From a virus, in the IMG/VR virus record IMGVR_UViG_3300017732_000014, positions 1 through 45,637 of that record: a DNA stretch of 45,637 bases, one strand, 5' to 3'. Position 1 is the first letter of the stretch. Every line of letters begins with the position of its first letter. Under the pieces are notes generated by a model. The model did not search any database and had not been told where the DNA came from. It was given only the letters and a program-made list of their open reading frames with translations. A program made the position numbers and the translations under genes. This document shows, one piece after another, positions 32,201-39,721 of this stretch.

Positions 32201-35200
32201 TAGTAGTAAGTCTAGAACCAAATCCAAACTTAACATCTGTAAATGCACCAGCATTACCAGGTAATATAGTTGATTCAATTTTCTCTACTGTAATTAAATT
32301 GTAATTACTACTTGGACTAATATCAAAGTAAGTCCCAGTGAGACTAGAATGAGACGTATCAAACTTATACTTGTAAAATTCTTGTAGATCTATGTTAGGG
32401 TTAGGTACAAATGTACTATTATCTTCTGAGAATTCAAATTTGTATACTACATCTTCAGCAGATCTAACAGCAACCAATCTTTGTGGTGTGCTAGTATCAA
32501 AGAAACTAGAACTCAATACAACTTTATTTGCATTAGTGTTTAATGTTGCATAATCATATACAACAACTATCTTATGTGTTATAGGATCATAGGATTGTAT
32601 GTAACCTGATAGTGAACCACTAAAGATCTGGTAATTATTTGTAAAGTTATATTGAGCATTGTAAAGAGATACTTCCTGTCCATCAAAATGATCTACATCT
32701 GTAGTTCCCTCTTGTCCTCTAGTTACAGAAAGATCGTTTCCATTAATACCAGCAATCTTTAAAACTTCTTGACCTATTTGTATAAAGTCATCTGTTGCAA
32801 ATCCTTGTGCGTTATCTACAGTAACTTTTGTTGCACCAACAGCAACACCTACATGACCAACATAGATTGTAAACCTTGATGTTGATTGTGATGCACCAGA
32901 TCTTACTAGATCCTCATCTGCAACTCCAAGATAATCTCCTCTTGCATATCCTACACCAGCATCTTGTATCTGTATACCAGAAACTACCCCTGCAGAAGAT
33001 ACAGTAAAGGTAGCAGTTGCTCCAGATCCCGATCCACCAGTAAGAGCAATGCTAGTGTAAGTGCCAGCTGTGTAATCAGCACCACCATTAAGGATTTCAT
33101 ATCTTCCTATTCCTGTAAAATTAATATTGGTCTTTGCATTAGGAGGTATTAGAACTGCCTCTTGATATAATCTCTTTCTAATGTAGTATGTTTTTGTTTT
33201 AGTTGCATCATCAGGGTTGATGTCAATAGTTACATTGTCTCCAATTCCCAATCCATGATTGGATGTGGTTTCTATTAGTGCTACACTTTGATTTACTTCA
33301 AATGGTTCTAATCCATCACTCAATGATGTGAGTGTTACTATTCTAGTTCCAGATGTATTGAACAAATCATTAGACTGTATGAAATATGTGTTATCAGTAG
33401 TCCATGTACCTGTCAAAACCTTGATCTGGACTACGTTTTGGGCAGACGTTCCTTCTAATACTTCGGCAGTAGCAATAGGAGCATTTACACCATCAGTCAA
33501 ACTTAATATTGCACCTTTAGTGTAAGAACTTCTTTGATCTAATAAAATATCAAATGTCTTAATAGCAGCAGAGAATGTACCAGTATTATTGAATGTACCA
33601 GTTACATTTTTCAATACAATTGTACTATCATTCTTAACTGTTCCAACAATAGTTCCAGATGCACCAGACGTCGGTTGTGATAACGTATCATCTGCAAATA
33701 AGTATGCACTTTGAATGATTGTTAGTTTAACAACCTTGTTTTCTTTTGATTGTAAGTAAGATACATCTTTACCTTTTACAGAACTAACGATTGCTTCTGC
33801 TTCTGAACCTTGTGTTCCTGTATTGTCAAAATATAACTGCGAGTTGATAGAGAAGTTAGCAGATGTATCTAATACACTAACACTCTCAACATTACCTTGT
33901 TTTACTTCTTCTATTTGTGCAATAAAACCATCACCATTACGTGGCATTCCTGCTTGGTAAAAACGTCTTGCTTTTTTAGGAATGTCGTTCTGGTTAATAT
34001 CAGAATTGTAATTACTATCTACAGGAAGAGAATAAAAATTCTCTCCTATAATGTATGGATACTGCGGTACTTGATTGCTATCAATAGTAATGAAATAAGC
34101 ATAAGTTCCTTGCGGAAATTCTGGGGTGGTGCAAAATCTTCCATTGTTTTCATCTAGTGTGCCACTTTTGTGGGTATAGGTATAGTCATTGACAAAAGTT
34201 CCGATAGGATAGGTTGTCAAGTCAGGTCCTTCAGAACGATTTCCATTAATAGAATAACTAGATGTCATTCTAGTAATAGATGACGTAGAATCTAAAGGAT
34301 CTTGATAACCAAACGCACCATAGATTGGATTACCATCATAAGCAAAACCAATAATAGGTGAGTGTGATTTAGATGCTGGTTCTGTTCCAGCACTGTTTAG
34401 GTTATCACTAAGAGAAACACGAAGTGCTTTCGGGTTTGCAGCATAACCATAACCATACTCCAATACGTTATTGCTGTTTCCAAATACATAACCATTCTCT
34501 GTGTCTAATTTAGTTTCTAATTTTTTATATCTATTAAAATTCCATTCTTTAAGAAGAGGTATACCAGTTGCACCACTGCCCACTGGAACTATTTCAACTA
34601 TTACAGTATTTTGATTATAGAAGTTACCCTCTGCAATCTTATTAAATCCAGTAATCTGTCCATCAGTATTAACAACTGCTTCAAACTCAGCAAACCTACC
34701 TCTACCAGCATTATCTCTAATTACAACTTGTGGAGGTGAAGAATAGAACTCACCAGCATTATCAAGTATAAGACTTGTGACCTTACCACCAGTTACTACA
34801 GCACGAACAGCAGCATTTCTACCAGATGTAATTAATACGTCTGGAGTTCTAGGAAATACATCAGTAGTATCCACACTTATGCTTTCTACAACTTGTCCTG
34901 CTAATATTGCTCTTGCTTTATTAGGTACTTGATCAATCAATACAAATGGTGGTCTTACATATCCAGTTCCACGAAGATCAACCTTGATTTGTTCTAACTT
35001 ACCATATCTAATACTTTCTGCATCTTTGTAACCATAAAAAGGAACACCATTTAATCCAATACCAATATCTCTCTTAGGTGTAGGATATGTTTCTGTAGTT
35101 CTGGTTGCTTGTTTTCTAATAATACGAAGAAGTTTCTGATCCAATACTGTTTGTGTCACAGTAGAACCATCTAAAATTTTATGTGATGGGAAACTAGAAC

Positions 35201-37322
35201 TAGCAATATAATAATACTGATCATCTGCAAGTATAGCAGATACATTTGTTGGTACTTGATCTAATGATGTAGCAACTGCAGATAATGTAGGAACATTAAC
35301 TGCTGCACCAGTTCCTAATATCCATCTAGTCTGATTTGTTCCTACGTTTACAATCTTAGAATCAGAAGTCTCAAAACCAGGATTAGATACTTGTATCTTA
35401 TCTCCTACAAAAGAGTATGGTTGTGGATCTGATGGTTGTAAATTATAAACAATACCCATCGTCAACAACGTGACACCAGATCCTGCTATTGTAACAGGTT
35501 TGTATACTGGTGTACCAACATCGTGCTGCACAGCAGTCTGTGCTAATCTATTGTCAATAATAAATTGACCTACAGTCTTTTCACTAAATGTAATTGTCTC
35601 ATCACCAATCAATACTGATCCTGTATTATCCCAACCAGTAGTAGAGAATACATCAATCCTATCTCCTTTAGACTTAGTGCCTATTAGCACTTTCTCAAGT
35701 TGAGTCTTAGTTGAGACACCAAATGTACCATTAACTGTCTCTGGTGCTAAAACTATATTATAGATTACCTCATCATCTCTAGTTCCATCTGCATATACAT
35801 TGTCTACAACAGCATCTGCATAGTCATACTCTTCTGTATCAGATTGAACTATTTTCTTTCCTACTAAACTTTTTACATCACCAGATATAACTTTACACTT
35901 AAGTGCATATACGTTTATCCAATCTGCATTAGATGCTTTATATGTAAAATCTCTTGGTTTGTATACCTCAGGTTTTACAATTTTTCTTGGTCTTGTATTA
36001 GCAACCAACTCCATGTAACCTTCATCACCATCAAGACCTGACATGTAACGATGATAAGCACAATAATAGTAAATCTTATTAGACTCATCAACATTCATCA
36101 TGAATTCTGGTTGGAATTCATTATCGTAGTTTGTCTTGACACCAAGAACAGGTTTGCTGTTGTAATATTGTTGACCACCAAGTAATGTACCTTCTCTAGT
36201 GGTACTAAACTTCATAGGATGACCATCTGGATGGATAGGCATCGGTAAGTTAGAAGGGTCAGATTGATTCCATATAATTTGCCAGTTTTGGAAGATCCTT
36301 ATTCCTTCTGGTGCAAAATAATATTTGCCATATTCAAAATCTCCAAATAACTGTGGCAATTTACCAAAGTTGATGTAGAAAATACCATTAGGGAATGTAT
36401 ATACTGTACTAGCAGTAAATGTTGATCCTGTAGTGCCAGTAACACTATCTCCAAGAGAGAAGGTGCTGGATACTTGTCTTAAATATACTCTTGTAATTAC
36501 GTTCTGATCATTTCTAACAATCTTAGCAATCTCTCCACTAGCAGTAGTGGTTTTGATTCTATCACCAACTAAAAATTGACCATTTGGACTTGTAACATCT
36601 ATGGCAATATTATCAAACTCAGATTTTATAAACCACTCAAACTGTGCTAAGTTAGTACGATCAAGAGGATCAAAGTCCTTATCAATAATACTATTGAAAA
36701 CAAACTTAATAGAACTATCAGTTCCTTTCGCTTTATAGAAATTCTGTATGTTCTTTATTAAGGTTCTTTTATCAACACTACCTCTAAGATATTTCTCAGG
36801 GAATGAACCTAGATATTGTTTCTCAAAATTCTTTACTAATGCATAAAGAAAAAGATTACTAATATTGTAAACTGTTTGACCAGCAGCATGTGCTGTAGCA
36901 GTTGTACTTACAAAATTACTTTTACTGTATAGATCACCAATTTTTGTATTACCACTAACACCTCTAGAACATCCACTTAAGGTTGTATCAGTTCTAGTTG
37001 CGTAAAATATTATCTCATCATCTATTCTAATATATCCGTCTTTTTCTGGAAAACTTCTTGCATCTTGTAGTACAATTGTGTCGCTACTATTAGTGATACT
37101 AACATCCAAAGTATCGTGTTGTCTAAGTAAGTTCTTTTCATAGTAATCAATGTCTGCATATTTTTGAATATTATTAATAATGTCTAGAGTACCACCCTGT
37201 ACCTCCTGTGCTTCATAATACTTCGTTACAAACTTACTAAAAAGTTCGTATTCTGTACTAATGAACTCAGGAAGCTGTGTCTCTATCAGAGTAGATATTC
37301 TCTTTGTTTTTACAGCAACCAT
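26292..37322 (-). CDS. Giant baseplate-like protein in the gene 7 position, 3676 aa
   Basis: It lies between genes 6 and 8, where T4 has gp7 (1032 aa), and starts 4 nt after gp6 stops. Residues 1-240 form a conserved-looking, partly helical head (QLPEFISTEYELFSKFVTKY). Residues 310-440 are cupredoxin-like, with HPDGHPMKFSTT (H368) and YYYCAYHRYMSG (C421, H424, M427). Residues 985-1095 look like a YHYH domain: FAYDGNPIYGAFGY, LDENNGRF and TPEFPQGTYAYF. FPxxGxIxIGxExIxY modules recur at least five times from N- to C-terminus. Two helical GGN modules (about 30215-30425 and 29480-29705) flank a Gly/Thr linker (29960-30045). The motif LDGVxQ.....Y.....ITF appears at least twice. Role inferred: wedge organiser with surface-exposed decoration. 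Homology to gp7 itself is not demonstrated. Confidence 0.88.
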   Translation of the reverse strand: MVAVKTKRISTLIETQLPEFISTEYELFSKFVTKYYEAQEVQGGTLDIINNIQKYADIDYYEKNLLRQHDTLDVSITNSSDTIVLQDARSFPEKDGYIRIDDEIIFYATRTDTTLSGCSRGVSGNTKIGDLYSKSNFVSTTATAHAAGQTVYNISNLFLYALVKNFEKQYLGSFPEKYLRGSVDKRTLIKNIQNFYKAKGTDSSIKFVFNSIIDKDFDPLDRTNLAQFEWFIKSEFDNIAIDVTSPNGQFLVGDRIKTTTASGEIAKIVRNDQNVITRVYLRQVSSTFSLGDSVTGTTGSTFTASTVYTFPNGIFYINFGKLPQLFGDFEYGKYYFAPEGIRIFQNWQIIWNQSDPSNLPMPIHPDGHPMKFSTTREGTLLGGQQYYNSKPVLGVKTNYDNEFQPEFMMNVDESNKIYYYCAYHRYMSGLDGDEGYMELVANTRPRKIVKPEVYKPRDFTYKASNADWINVYALKCKVISGDVKSLVGKKIVQSDTEEYDYADAVVDNVYADGTRDDEVIYNIVLAPETVNGTFGVSTKTQLEKVLIGTKSKGDRIDVFSTTGWDNTGSVLIGDETITFSEKTVGQFIIDNRLAQTAVQHDVGTPVYKPVTIAGSGVTLLTMGIVYNLQPSDPQPYSFVGDKIQVSNPGFETSDSKIVNVGTNQTRWILGTGAAVNVPTLSAVATSLDQVPTNVSAILADDQYYYIASSSFPSHKILDGSTVTQTVLDQKLLRIIRKQATRTTETYPTPKRDIGIGLNGVPFYGYKDAESIRYGKLEQIKVDLRGTGYVRPPFVLIDQVPNKARAILAGQVVESISVDTTDVFPRTPDVLITSGRNAAVRAVVTGGKVTSLILDNAGEFYSSPPQVVIRDNAGRGRFAEFEAVVNTDGQITGFNKIAEGNFYNQNTVIVEIVPVGSGATGIPLLKEWNFNRYKKLETKLDTENGYVFGNSNNVLEYGYGYAANPKALRVSLSDNLNSAGTEPASKSHSPIIGFAYDGNPIYGAFGYQDPLDSTSSITRMTSSYSINGNRSEGPDLTTYPIGTFVNDYTYTHKSGTLDENNGRFCTTPEFPQGTYAYFITIDSNQVPQYPYIIGENFYSLPVDSNYNSDINQNDIPKKARRFYQAGMPRNGDGFIAQIEEVKQGNVESVSVLDTSANFSINSQLYFDNTGTQGSEAEAIVSSVKGKDVSYLQSKENKVVKLTIIQSAYLFADDTLSQPTSGASGTIVGTVKNDSTIVLKNVTGTFNNTGTFSAAIKTFDILLDQRSSYTKGAILSLTDGVNAPIATAEVLEGTSAQNVVQIKVLTGTWTTDNTYFIQSNDLFNTSGTRIVTLTSLSDGLEPFEVNQSVALIETTSNHGLGIGDNVTIDINPDDATKTKTYYIRKRLYQEAVLIPPNAKTNINFTGIGRYEILNGGADYTAGTYTSIALTGGSGSGATATFTVSSAGVVSGIQIQDAGVGYARGDYLGVADEDLVRSGASQSTSRFTIYVGHVGVAVGATKVTVDNAQGFATDDFIQIGQEVLKIAGINGNDLSVTRGQEGTTDVDHFDGQEVSLYNAQYNFTNNYQIFSGSLSGYIQSYDPITHKIVVVYDYATLNTNANKVVLSSSFFDTSTPQRLVAVRSAEDVVYKFEFSEDNSTFVPNPNIDLQEFYKYKFDTSHSSLTGTYFDISPSSNYNLITVEKIESTILPGNAGAFTDVKFGFGSRLTTNTYQTKTGTDFTNFYYFDNKNVVNSGGSYFKLVTDPLQGTKTINYVTPNRFVYDVTSTPLWDGSGSISYTTNGQFAIGKINTVGIINLGLNYKKVPVITGVDPAESYRAAATVTFDAASQTITGVDITNEGSNYVNPKIVITKSDGSDVKFNVLVREGKVTSITVEKPGRGYTYAPEILIVEGEVEAFVESTSIGVPQSVRITSNGGAFHLDETVSSTFRSNYVLALKNYNGNFRIGEQVVQKINGVEVFRATVVDWRFGSNLLKVENSTGIVREDVSIESTIMPVSGIVQSIFVTTFSEEISSFYDNLGFYQSDKGKLGVQNQKIIDSLFYQDYSYVIKSGTSIEQWRDLIKATTHPAGFKLFGQVDIEATANFATRDQGSLVELPKDRTPDATHFTVVQLWDPEKNKITVENSSRIVTQTVQKVENQRIRKGFGTAATSEFNFNEAEAFEFTLGAVFDGAFDNDGRLQGTTAFTTKKDGVAFNLADNKLKNMIVTLDGVIQEPGIAYTINSGNITFSQPPLVGVTFYGKVFKFKDEQYNTKYFKKLRNIFQRGGTWIDSANQIERNVQFIIDETIGYGKATHPSLDWSTKQDDYEANIRAILDAYQHDIRFGGNIKTIDYASIFSSGSAYLYIRNYKTQSNDIFEYATRLAKLAIRNWDFVDVNIAYVQGQKTMTVSSTKNLAVGLFVSSGKSYPTGTKIVSIDSDTQVTLNNAALANSGGGGGAPSGTTPVSGTGSTTTIGTSTAQVPLGSTFTVPPGATVTVPLSFSGTTQAKFGWSALNNGMFYKAGELIEKNETEIIQLALNATQTQYPNLGWGGGPGVAPFYPLQMRPLIQAYVYHLKMGGNFKIVENAQAYYKQNDYPYGEELYYDASSLGEVQKGITGTVESTIFIMNEVKNNCIQAMRNQLSITDPNVLVDSLSPVCAEVESTLNTYHDITETIITEGRGLVEKTPVNQNKSGYWTGTVTYSNYNILGDPLLPVEECTTVISAMDSLYENLSDVVKEESVTRSLPDYIDGETTDFELYWDDNTEVNTEEDEDLFLTINSVLQRPKFTENYPLKDAYWIDRTVIPNVIKFDTAPIWDQDLGAKSIGEPTAVEKVVGIGVSNYKRLTIDFELVDGVRNGPFLILDVLDGTVQSIESEDSLYVFLDGVLQVNGKAYTVSGPNITFHDSIKKDMQIDMRYIYGRDVGQILNIYDFAPDTYFSQGTFSFVASQQNMDTLLSYTWMGEKIGNPIHVWQTRANGTKNVIGELSNPIRTGNTVVFELKSQNSNIESGLDYTFASKGNYNNSFILTDADITNEILNLKKDSDGRNILKDPNSDWFGTVVGKTYVAPFVYLSNGDNIKVEGETGFRKIKTLPTETTSKDGRPNEQTSDDIFGSVSVETYTGITRGEGLSVVAEIQNGSVISLTWNQRSYDPITQPTAYQYYTPPVLKFETLDGNGGGAKANVLVSKGQVISVDLLDGGSGYTKAPKVITTRRFDILSERDVGVSLINVAINPFVETGGMTALSVVTEIDESGLTGITGVSSLSVQVAGDAEIVLEREFTPDEIEVFSIGGALDPQRDYLELNTNRPTPASEVQVFEGPTYEATVVSAEVQDIVSLNSISTVSKVITQTQQIEIPNNAISNVNYFENAALLDLDFLIGDVIAYIADTSKFAPSGRLMIGDEVIYYEKKINDRFYQIIRGYQGTTEQDWVAGTYLRQIEDVTVISAGLVEVESESDVRMVNIGLVGSGFERQVFRQVTSPDDLDITKESTEVLIVPPPGGAVDGYEETAFINDPIQQRNQNQVDLIENALGNYTVTQRDGTIIEVRNELFGTNEYIGSYIKTTVGSNIGNWQYIAFDDGTADVSNLTIADISTYYPSLTLGDFVDRANSSFTKAGDKFNLALPSIQNPVAISSTVGTIGGNIVVQDTTYFPTTGYILHNNGTYTGIIKYTGKTANTFTGCTRHNGDNQIASGSEIVPISIV

Positions 37323-37326
37323 TTAC

Positions 37327-39123
37327 TTACTCTTTATATGCAGTGAAGGATGAATTAGGAACGTCAACGTCAAGGTATACCTCACGCATTGCCTTAATGT
37401 CGTTTGATAGTGGTTTTACTCTTAGTGAAATACGATTATCAAAGAAACTACCTTTAATAATTGTCAAAGCATACATCTTCAACTCACCTTTTACATAATC
37501 TATGTCGCCAATATCACTGTCTAGAACAACTTTCTCACCAGTTACGCTATCTAGTCTATATAGGACAATTTTCTTATTTCTATCTTCAACATAGACATCA
37601 AAATTAGGATATTCTGTTACTCTAAAACCAGTAGATGATAAGACTGGATCGTCACAGTCTTCATCAAAGGCATTCTGGAAACATACCTCATAATAGAAGG
37701 TAGAATTTAACTGAGGATAGAAGTCTTTTCTCATCATGAGACTAGTGAGATTAGAATTGATACTAACATCAGCATCATCTATAACACCCACAAACTTACT
37801 ATACCTAAACTTACCATTAAATTTTTCAGTATCACTTTCATTAATATAACCTTGTATAGAAGTGATTACGCTATCTCTAATATTAGAAGGAGTCTGATCT
37901 GTCATACCTCCGTTATAATAGATCTTACTTGTCATTTCAACAAATAGAATAGAAGGATCTACTATCTGTGGTTCTACAGATGCAACAACATATTTTTTAA
38001 GATCAGCAATGATCTGTGATTTAGTCAACGATGTAAGGTAACTAGCATCAGTTGGTTTCAATACAATGAATACTTTTCCATATTCTGGTGGTTCTTGATC
38101 CTCTCCACCAAATATGATAATATCACTTGTTGCTGGATATACTTTTCTTACAATTGTTTCGTAGTCGTTAGCGGTCACTGCACGGTCTTGTGTGCCATAT
38201 GCTTTTGGAGCAGTGTATTTTATCTTAGCAGTTGTTTCTATCTCTTCACCGCCCGATGCAGCAACGCTTGATACAATTGTTGTTGTAAACGCATTAGGAG
38301 AAACTCCAAATTCGTTTTCTATCACACCAGAAAATACAAATGCCTTAACACCATTACTTACAGGACCTGATGTTGTTACATATGATACATCAATACGTGC
38401 ATTGTTCTCTAGTTTCTTACCTAGAACACCATCACCCATTAAAATTTCATACCTACCGTCCTCAATTTCATCTAAGAAGAAGACTTTTGATGCACCATCA
38501 ACTCCTAATATGTTATCAGCAAGTAAATATGGTTCATTAAAAGATCCACCAGTAGGATATACAGTGACTGAGACTGTATTAGTATCAATGTTAGGGTTAT
38601 CTAATATAAATCTTTGACTCTTAGATGCAGTGTTTATTACAAATTCGTTTGTTAATAGTGTTCCTTCTCTAATTGGTACGTTACTAAATGTTGCAACACC
38701 ATTTATTACTTGTGCCTTTACATCACTTGTAACAATATAATTGTAAATGACATTATCATAGTTACTAATAAATCCTGTTCCTTGTTTTAAATTTAATTCT
38801 TTATCAGTTGTTGCATTAGTATAGGTAACAGTAAATGAAATATATGCTGTAGGAGATGTTGCACTCTTTGGTCTATATCCTAATTGCTTTGCTAGTGCTA
38901 CTACGTTGTCTCTTAGCGTTGCTGAATCAAGGAACAGTTCATTGACTACCATGTTCGTATTGAACGCTGTATAGTAGGTATTATAAGCAAGAGTGTCTAT
39001 CAGAGTTGCTAGTGCAGACCCTTCAAAATCATAATCAGTAAAATCATTCTGACTCCTCAAATATTCTTTGAGTTGAGTTTTGATATTATCAAAATCTAAA
39101 TTGGCAACCTGAGTATAAGGCAT
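37327..39123 (-). CDS. 6: Baseplate wedge protein gp6, 598 aa
   Basis: The N-terminal stretch EYLRSQNDFTDYDFEGSALA followed by LIDTLAYNTYYTAFNTNM parallels T4 gp6 (NGQNEFLDYDFEGSRL, DLLAYNTLY). Later segments also fit: YEILMGDGVLGKKLE corresponds to the gp6/J-type fold, and AVTANDYETIVRKVYP to T4 CVTATDYDTFVSERF. The length is close to T4 gp6 (660 aa). In T4, gp6 dimers join neighbouring wedges into the baseplate ring and move during sheath contraction. The ATG shares one base with the gp25 stop (TAATG), giving tight translational coupling. The pair 25-6 adjacent is usual in cyanomyoviruses. Confidence 0.95.
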   Translation of the reverse strand: MPYTQVANLDFDNIKTQLKEYLRSQNDFTDYDFEGSALATLIDTLAYNTYYTAFNTNMVVNELFLDSATLRDNVVALAKQLGYRPKSATSPTAYISFTVTYTNATTDKELNLKQGTGFISNYDNVIYNYIVTSDVKAQVINGVATFSNVPIREGTLLTNEFVINTASKSQRFILDNPNIDTNTVSVTVYPTGGSFNEPYLLADNILGVDGASKVFFLDEIEDGRYEILMGDGVLGKKLENNARIDVSYVTTSGPVSNGVKAFVFSGVIENEFGVSPNAFTTTIVSSVAASGGEEIETTAKIKYTAPKAYGTQDRAVTANDYETIVRKVYPATSDIIIFGGEDQEPPEYGKVFIVLKPTDASYLTSLTKSQIIADLKKYVVASVEPQIVDPSILFVEMTSKIYYNGGMTDQTPSNIRDSVITSIQGYINESDTEKFNGKFRYSKFVGVIDDADVSINSNLTSLMMRKDFYPQLNSTFYYEVCFQNAFDEDCDDPVLSSTGFRVTEYPNFDVYVEDRNKKIVLYRLDSVTGEKVVLDSDIGDIDYVKGELKMYALTIIKGSFFDNRISLRVKPLSNDIKAMREVYLDVDVPNSSFTAYKE

Positions 39124-39515
39124 TATCGTGTACGCTCTAGAAATATATCTATCCCAACTGCTCTGTCTTCTCTACCTAAGATCATATACTCTAATTGCAC
39201 TTCATATCCATTCTCGTCAGTTCGTGGATAGCAGTTAAGTCCTTGAATTGATATTCTAGGTTCGTACCTATTGAGAGTTTCTTTAATTTCTTTTTTAATT
39301 AATCCAGCAGTACCATAATCTAATGGTTCAAACAATAGATCCTGTAGACCACTTCCTATTTCTGGTTGGAATGGTCTTTCACCTCTTCTAGTAAGTAATA
39401 ATCCTTTTATTGATTGTGCAACAGCAGCCTTATCCTTCACTGTTACCAAATCGTTAGTAACAGGATGTTTTTTGAATGTAATACTCAAATCTTTGAAGGT
39501 TGAGACTTCTGGCAT
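39123..39515 (-). CDS. 25: Baseplate wedge protein gp25, 130 aa
   Basis: It has the length of T4 gp25 (132 aa) and the family core: IKGLLLTRRGERPFQPEIGS, then LQDLLFEP and NRYEPRI, matching T4 gp25 IITTRKGSRPFDPEFG and RNYEPRI. gp25 belongs to the GPW/gp25 sheath-initiator family, which nucleates the contractile sheath on the baseplate in phages and T6SS. The ATG is 26 nt after the stop of the 59-aa gene. That gap has a GATAAATA late-type octamer but no Shine-Dalgarno sequence, which is odd for a structural gene. It overlaps gp6 by one base. Confidence 0.95.
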   Translation of the reverse strand: MPEVSTFKDLSITFKKHPVTNDLVTVKDKAAVAQSIKGLLLTRRGERPFQPEIGSGLQDLLFEPLDYGTAGLIKKEIKETLNRYEPRISIQGLNCYPRTDENGYEVQLEYMILGREDRAVGIDIFLERTR

Positions 39516-39538
39516 TTAAAGACAGCATGGGCTGCTTT

Positions 39539-39546
39539 TATTTATC
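39539..39546 (-). promoter_or_regulatory. Probable late promoter octamer GATAAATA before gene 25
   Basis: The minus strand reads GATAAATA, seven of eight bases matching the T4 late consensus. It overlaps the TAA stop of the 59-aa gene and ends 24 nt before the gp25 ATG. A start site about 7 nt downstream would give a leader of about 17 nt without a Shine-Dalgarno sequence. A weak 5-bp hairpin (GCAGC / GCTGT) lies in that leader. Confidence 0.65.
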
Positions 39547-39721
39547 CATCTTTTCTGAACTTAGTGCACTCGTCAAGGAATTCCTTCTTTCTCTTCATCT
39601 CAAACAATTCTCTTTCGTCATTCTTTTCAATTTTGTCTATCCATTCTTGTGCATCGTACTCAGAGATGAGTTTCTTCCCACTTTTTATAAATTCCTCAGA
39701 TTTGTCTACTTTAATTACCAT
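39542..39721 (-). CDS. Small charged helical protein, 59 aa
   Basis: The start chosen is ATG at 39721, because AAAGGAG lies 6 nt upstream, a near-perfect ribosome binding site; a longer frame to 39757 exists but lacks one. The product (MVIKVDKSEEFIKSGKK...) is highly charged, with many Lys and Glu, and should be largely alpha-helical (DAQEWIDKIEKNDERELFEM). It overlaps the 3' end of the 218-aa gene by 11 nt in another frame. Its stop lies within the late-type octamer of gene 25. No family is recognised; the context is the late operon just upstream of the baseplate genes, so a virion assembly or baseplate-associated role is possible but unproven. Confidence 0.8.
   Translation of the reverse strand: MVIKVDKSEEFIKSGKKLISEYDAQEWIDKIEKNDERELFEMKRKKEFLDECTKFRKDG

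Noticed and set aside
1-39500. Many plus-strand and off-frame open frames of 60-150 codons across the large structural genes
   Set aside because: They lie opposite or within very long, repeat-rich genes of clear coding character, have Thr/Pro/Ser- or Leu/Gln-biased composition from antisense or shifted reading, and lack starts with ribosome sites.
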